A DNA stretch of 64,000 bases from positions 1 to 64,000 of the forward strand of contig NZ_RPDI01000011.1 of the NCBI RefSeq assembly GCF_003917135.1, given 5' to 3'. This DNA is from Leucobacter chromiireducens (lineage in GTDB: Bacteria > Actinomycetota > Actinomycetes > Actinomycetales > Microbacteriaceae). A model generated the notes under the pieces. It was not told where the DNA came from. It saw nothing but the letters and a program-made list of their open reading frames with translations, and did no database searches. This document shows, one piece after another, positions 60,500-64,000 of this stretch (position 1 is its first letter; each line of letters begins with the position of its first letter). The position numbers were made by a program, and so were the translations under genes.

Positions 60500-61750
60500 A
60501 TGACGCTCGACCTCACCTCGGCCGAGACCGTGAGCGCCGCGGCAGCGCAGCCGTGGCAGGATGCGGCCCGCTACTGGGGAGCCATGCACGCGGCAACCGC
60601 GCACCTGCCGGCGCCGGTCGTTGGCTTGAGTCTCGCCGCGCTCCGCTGGAACGCCGACGAACTCCTCCGCCGCGCCGGGGGCCTCCCCATTCGGATCGCG
60701 AGCAAGTCGGTGCGCGCCCGCCCCGTGCTCGACGCGGTGCTCGCGCTCCCCGGGTTCCGCGGTGTGCTCGCCTACACGCTCGCCGAAGCGCTCTGGCTCG
60801 CCGAAACGATCGACGACGTGGTCGTCGGCTACCCGAGCGTCGACCGCGCGGCGATCGCACAGCTCGCGGCCTCGCCGCAGCTCGCGGCGCGCGTCACGAT
60901 CATGGTGGATAGCGAAGCGCAGCTCGACCTCGTCGACGCGGTCGTCGCGCCCGGCGCACGCGCGGAGATCCGGGTCTGCCTCGACCTCGACGCGTCGTGG
61001 CGCACGCGGGCGCTCGGGCACATTGGGGTGCGGCGCTCGCCGGTGCGCGATCCCGAGCAGCTGCGCGCGCTCGCGGCGCGTGTCGTCGCGCGCCCCGGAT
61101 TCGCGCTCGTCGGCGTGATGGCCTACGAGGCGCAGATCGCCGGCGTCGCCGATCGCCCGGGCGGCCGCGCCGAGGCCGCGCTGCTGCGCACGGTGCAGCG
61201 CGCGAGCGGTGCGGAGCTCGCCGAGCGGCGCGCCGCGGCGGTGGCCGCCGTGCGCGAAGTCGCTGACCTTGCGTTCGTGAACGGCGGGGGCACCGGCTCG
61301 CTCGAGCGCACCGCCGCCGAACCGGCCGTCACGGAACTCGCAGCGGGCAGCGGGCTCTACGGGCCGCACCTCTTTGATCACTACGCCGCGTTCTCCGTCG
61401 CGCCAGCGCTCGGCTTCGCCCTCGACGTGGTGCGGAAGCCGACCCCGGATCGCGCGACGCTGCTCGGCGGCGGCTGGATCGCGTCGGGGCCAGCGGCTCC
61501 GGATCGCCTCCCGCTGCCCGTCTGGCCAGCCGGGCTCCGCTTCGAGCCGCGCGAGGGCGCCGGGGAAGTGCAGACGCCGGTGTGCGGCGCCGCCGCCTCA
61601 GGGCTTGCGCCGGGGGACCGCGTGTGGCTGCGCCACGCGAAGGCGGGGGAGCCGCTGGAACACGCGACCGAGATCGTGCCCATTCACGCAGACGGCCGCG
61701 CCGGCGAGCCGGTGCGCAGCTACCGGGGAGAGGGACAGTGTTTCCTGTGA
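60500..61750 (+). CDS. Alanine racemase-fold PLP enzyme (amino acid deaminase/aldolase-like)
   Basis: A 416-aa fold-type III PLP protein. The PLP lysine is in PIRIASKSVRARPVLDAVLA; EIRVCLDLDASW and ALVGVMAYEAQIAGV mark barrel strands, and FVNGGGTGSLERTAAEPAVT is the phosphate-binding glycine loop. The C-terminus (GDRVWLRHAKAGEPLEHATE; GQCFL) resembles the metal-binding domain of D-threonine aldolase and D-serine dehydratase relatives. It likely cleaves or deaminates a D- or beta-hydroxy amino acid. TACACT lies six bases before ATG 60500, indicating a leaderless mRNA. It overlaps the lactone oxidase gene by 4 bp. Confidence 0.85.
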   Translation: MTLDLTSAETVSAAAAQPWQDAARYWGAMHAATAHLPAPVVGLSLAALRWNADELLRRAGGLPIRIASKSVRARPVLDAVLALPGFRGVLAYTLAEALWLAETIDDVVVGYPSVDRAAIAQLAASPQLAARVTIMVDSEAQLDLVDAVVAPGARAEIRVCLDLDASWRTRALGHIGVRRSPVRDPEQLRALAARVVARPGFALVGVMAYEAQIAGVADRPGGRAEAALLRTVQRASGAELAERRAAAVAAVREVADLAFVNGGGTGSLERTAAEPAVTELAAGSGLYGPHLFDHYAAFSVAPALGFALDVVRKPTPDRATLLGGGWIASGPAAPDRLPLPVWPAGLRFEPREGAGEVQTPVCGAAASGLAPGDRVWLRHAKAGEPLEHATEIVPIHADGRAGEPVRSYRGEGQCFL

Positions 61751-63081
61751 GTCAGAGCACGCCGCCGCGCGCGGCCGCACCGCACCCCTGGCACAACTGG
61801 GCGCGTACCGAGCGCTCCTCGCCCGCGCTCGCGGTCGCGCCGCGCAGCGCCGAACAGGTGGTGCGCGTCGTGGAGCGTGCACGCGAGACCGGCCACACGG
61901 TGAAACCGATCGGCGCCTCGCACAGCTTCACGGCGATCGGCGCGACCGACGGGATCCGCATCGACATGGACCGCATGCGCGGCCTCGTCTCGGCAGACCT
62001 TGCCCGCGGGCGCGTCACTCTGCGCGGTGGCACGCGACTGTGGGAGCTCCCCGCGATCCTCGGGCCGCTCGGGCTCGCGCTCCCGAACATGGGAGACATC
62101 GACCGGCAGTCGATCACCGGCGCAACGCAGACGGGCACCCACGGCACCGGGCTCGCACTCGGCGGCATCTCCACCGGGATCGTCGGCATGCAGCTCGTCA
62201 CGGGCACCGGCGAGATCCTCATGATCGATGACACGCAGCATGCCGAGCTGCTCCCCGCCGCCGCGCTCGGGCTCGGCGCGCTCGGCGTGGTCACCGAGGT
62301 GACGCTGCAGTGCGTCCCGCGATTTCTGCTGCGGGCCGAGGAGGCGCCGGCGCAGCTCGACGACGTGCTCGACACGTTCGTTGCGCGCTCCCGGGCGGCC
62401 GACCACTTCGAGTTCTTCTGGTTTCCGCACACGCGCTCTGTGCGCACGAAGACGAACACGCGGCTGCCGCTCGCGCACGGCACCGAGCCGCTTGGCCGCG
62501 TGTCCCGCTTTGTCGACGAGGAGCTCGCGAACAACCTCGCGTTCGGGGTGTGCTGCGGGCTCGGGGCGGCGTTCCCGCGCGCGATCCCCGGCATCAACCG
62601 CGTCGTCGAGACGGTGTCGAGCCGTCGCAGCTACGTCGACGAGTCGCACCGCGTCTTCATCACGAACCGGCGCGTCCGGTTCCGGGAGATGGAGTACTCG
62701 GTGCCGCTCGCCGCGGTGCCGGACGCGATCCGGGAGCTCCGCGCGCTGATCGAGCGGCGGCGGTACACGGTGTCGTTCCCGATCGAGGTGCGCTCCGCGG
62801 CGCCGGATGAGCTGCTGCTCTCCACCGCGCACGGCAGGGAGTCGGGCTACATCGCGGTGCACCGCTTCCACCGGGATCGGGATCTCGGCTACCTCCGCGA
62901 GGCCGAGCAGATCCTCGCGGAGCACGCCGGGCGGCCGCACTGGGGCAAGATGCACACGCGAGCGGCGGCGGATCTGCGCGCGGTGTACCCGGCGTTCGAT
63001 CAATTCACCGCGGTGCGGGATCGGATCGATCCCGATCGGGTGTTTGCCAACCCCTACCTCGCGCGCGTCCTGGGCGAGTAG
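61747..63081 (+). CDS. D-arabinono-1,4-lactone oxidase-like FAD oxidoreductase
   Basis: A 444-aa VAO/BBE-type flavoprotein. The FAD-binding region has IGASHSFTAIGATDGIRIDM and GATQTGTHGTGLALGGISTG, and the C-terminal ALO domain has KMHTRAAADLRAVYPAFDQF and RVFANPYLARVLG. It oxidises a sugar lactone or similar alcohol with oxygen or another acceptor. The GTG at 61747 overlaps the upstream stop (GTGA), linking it to the PLP enzyme, a pairing that recurs in actinobacteria as I recall. Confidence 0.9.
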   Translation: MSQSTPPRAAAPHPWHNWARTERSSPALAVAPRSAEQVVRVVERARETGHTVKPIGASHSFTAIGATDGIRIDMDRMRGLVSADLARGRVTLRGGTRLWELPAILGPLGLALPNMGDIDRQSITGATQTGTHGTGLALGGISTGIVGMQLVTGTGEILMIDDTQHAELLPAAALGLGALGVVTEVTLQCVPRFLLRAEEAPAQLDDVLDTFVARSRAADHFEFFWFPHTRSVRTKTNTRLPLAHGTEPLGRVSRFVDEELANNLAFGVCCGLGAAFPRAIPGINRVVETVSSRRSYVDESHRVFITNRRVRFREMEYSVPLAAVPDAIRELRALIERRRYTVSFPIEVRSAAPDELLLSTAHGRESGYIAVHRFHRDRDLGYLREAEQILAEHAGRPHWGKMHTRAAADLRAVYPAFDQFTAVRDRIDPDRVFANPYLARVLGE

Positions 63082-63211
63082 GGCGGGGCGGGCCCGCTGG
63101 CGCCCCCGCCCGCTGCCGCACCGCTCGCTGGCGCACCGCTCGCCCGGCACCCCTTACTTGATGCCAGTTTGATCCGGTCAGCGCCCCGTATCCGGACCGC
63201 ACCCGCACTAA

Positions 63212-63257
63212 GTGTGAGAACGGGCCGGGGAGCCGTGTGAGAACGGGCCGGGGCGCC
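63212..63257. repeat. 23-bp tandem duplication
   Basis: Two copies (63212-63234 and 63235-63257) of a unit beginning GTGTGAGAACGGGCCGGGG differ at one position; a degraded third copy follows. They lie in the 264-bp gap before lemA, which has no other feature except the leaderless promoter at its end. Confidence 0.85.
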
Positions 63258-63333
63258 ACGCGAGAAAGCACCCCCAGCCCACACGCGAGCGGGCCCGCAG
63301 GGCATTCCACAGGTGTTTCCGGGGATCGCTCGA

Positions 63334-63339
63334 TAGGAT
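63334..63339 (+). promoter_or_regulatory. -10 element of the lemA leaderless promoter
   Basis: TAGGAT, six bases, then ATG 63346. Confidence 0.6.
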
Positions 63340-63345
63340 GCACAC

Positions 63346-63915
63346 ATGTCTGGTGGATTGATTGCCACGCTGATCGTCGTCGGCGTCCTCGTGATTCTCG
63401 GTATCTACGTCTGGGCGACGTACAACTCGCTCGTGACGCTGCGCGTGCGCGTTGACGAGGCCTGGAGCGACATCACGGTGCAGCTGAAGCGTCGCGCCGA
63501 CCTCATCCCCTCGCTGATCGAGACGGTGAAGGGCTACGCCGCGCACGAGAAGAGCGTGTTCGACTCGGTCACCCGCGCGCGTGCGGAGACGATCTCCGCG
63601 CAGGGCCCGGCCGAGGCCTCGCAGGCGGAGAACCACATGCAGGCCGCACTGAAGAGCATCTTCGCGGTCGCCGAGGCGTACCCGCAGCTCCAGGCCAGCC
63701 AGAACTTCCTGCAGCTGCAGAGCGAGCTCGTCGACACCGAGAACAAGATTCAGGCCTCGCGCCGCTTCTTCAACGGCGGCGTGCGAGAGTACAACACCAA
63801 GATCCAGGTGTTCCCCAACACGATCTTTGCCCGGGGCATGGGCTTCACGGAGCGCGAGTTCTTCGAGGTGACCGACGTCGCCGCGATCTCCGAGCCGCCC
63901 CGCATCCAGTTCTAG
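63346..63915 (+). CDS. lemA: LemA family protein
   Basis: A 189-aa protein with an N-terminal membrane anchor (ATLIVVGVLVILGIYVWATYNSLV) and a helical LemA domain: EAWSDITVQLKRRADLIPSL, ETVKGYAAHEKSVFDSVTRA, ENKIQASRRFFNGGVREYN and FPNTIFARGMGF. The family is linked with HtpX-like proteases in membrane-protein quality control; exact function is unknown. The htpX gene begins 12 bp later. Confidence 0.94.
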   Translation: MSGGLIATLIVVGVLVILGIYVWATYNSLVTLRVRVDEAWSDITVQLKRRADLIPSLIETVKGYAAHEKSVFDSVTRARAETISAQGPAEASQAENHMQAALKSIFAVAEAYPQLQASQNFLQLQSELVDTENKIQASRRFFNGGVREYNTKIQVFPNTIFARGMGFTEREFFEVTDVAAISEPPRIQF

Positions 63916-63927
63916 GCGGGGAGGGCC

Positions 63928-64000
63928 GTGTACCGCGCAGTACGTCGCAACAAGGTCAACAGCTTCCTGATCATCCTGCTGTTCGTCGGCATCGTCGGCG
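63928..64000 (+). CDS. htpX: HtpX-like M48 metalloprotease, 5' end only
   Basis: Only 24 codons are present before the right edge: VYRAVRRNKVNSFLIILLFV and onward, the N-terminal helix of HtpX-type membrane zinc proteases. GTG 63928 has GGGGAGGG just upstream, and lemA precedes it, the usual order. The catalytic HExxH lies beyond the window. Confidence 0.75.
   Translation, partial: MYRAVRRNKVNSFLIILLFVGIVG

Overview
The window is chromosomal DNA of a high-GC actinobacterium. Many starts are GTG or TTG, genes often overlap by 4 bp, several transcripts look leaderless, and kgd, eno-ftsB-DUF501, metX/metY, GTP-dependent PEP carboxykinase and a RamB-type regulator are present. This fits Microbacteriaceae, and the gene content resembles Leucobacter; that placement is inference from gene content, not a database match. 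I saw no insertion sequence, phage gene, CRISPR array or rRNA.

Layout. 1-5.6 kb is an accessory catabolic block with two proline-racemase-family enzymes, a DapA-family lyase, a DMT transporter and a cupin. Two copies of a 16-bp near-palindromic operator sit at the dapA-like promoter and between racemase 2 and the transporter. The set fits hydroxyproline or hydroxy-amino-acid catabolism. 5.7-16.6 kb is the most unusual region: an APC permease, two peptidase-C26 (PuuD-like) gamma-glutamyl hydrolases, a flavodoxin, an FAD/NADP reductase, a cytochrome P450, a glutamine-synthetase-like ligase, a cytosolic SBP-fold protein, a class I amidotransferase, and a soluble Cache protein coupled to a GntR regulator. 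The permease and P450 promoters share one architecture with a common motif in the 17-bp spacer, and a reversed copy faces the reductase gene. This suggests one regulon for uptake, gamma-glutamylation and P450 oxidation of an amine.

16.6-23 kb holds kgd (2-oxoglutarate decarboxylase/dehydrogenase E1) and two CNNM/CBS membrane proteins. 23-28.5 kb is a MacAB-like efflux operon flanked by two lipoproteins. 28.7-31 kb is a two-component system with a small secreted, two-cysteine peptide gene overlapping both the kinase and the regulator. 31-35.4 kb holds metX, metY, an SDR and uracil-DNA glycosylase. 35.4-42.5 kb is a housekeeping run (bL25, pth, mfd, a lipoprotein, mazG). 42.5-45.7 kb is a GAF-LuxR regulator divergent from a DUF485/ActP acetate-symporter pair. 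45.7-51.6 kb has hisS, a VOC protein, eno, ftsB, DUF501 and ndh. 51.8-55.3 kb is a RamB-like regulator divergent from pckG. 55.5-57.5 kb is a cell-wall-anchored propeller/Ig protein, followed by an odd class-I tRNA with a UAA anticodon. 57.7-60 kb is a polar amino-acid ABC transporter. 60.3-64 kb holds a small membrane protein, a PLP aldolase/racemase-like enzyme, a sugar-lactone oxidase, and lemA followed by the start of htpX.

Themes. Acetate and gluconeogenic control appears twice (ActP with its LuxR regulator, and RamB with pckG). Amine and amino-acid uptake and breakdown dominates the left 17 kb. Several long perfect intergenic inverted repeats and short tandem repeats stand out against otherwise compact gene packing.
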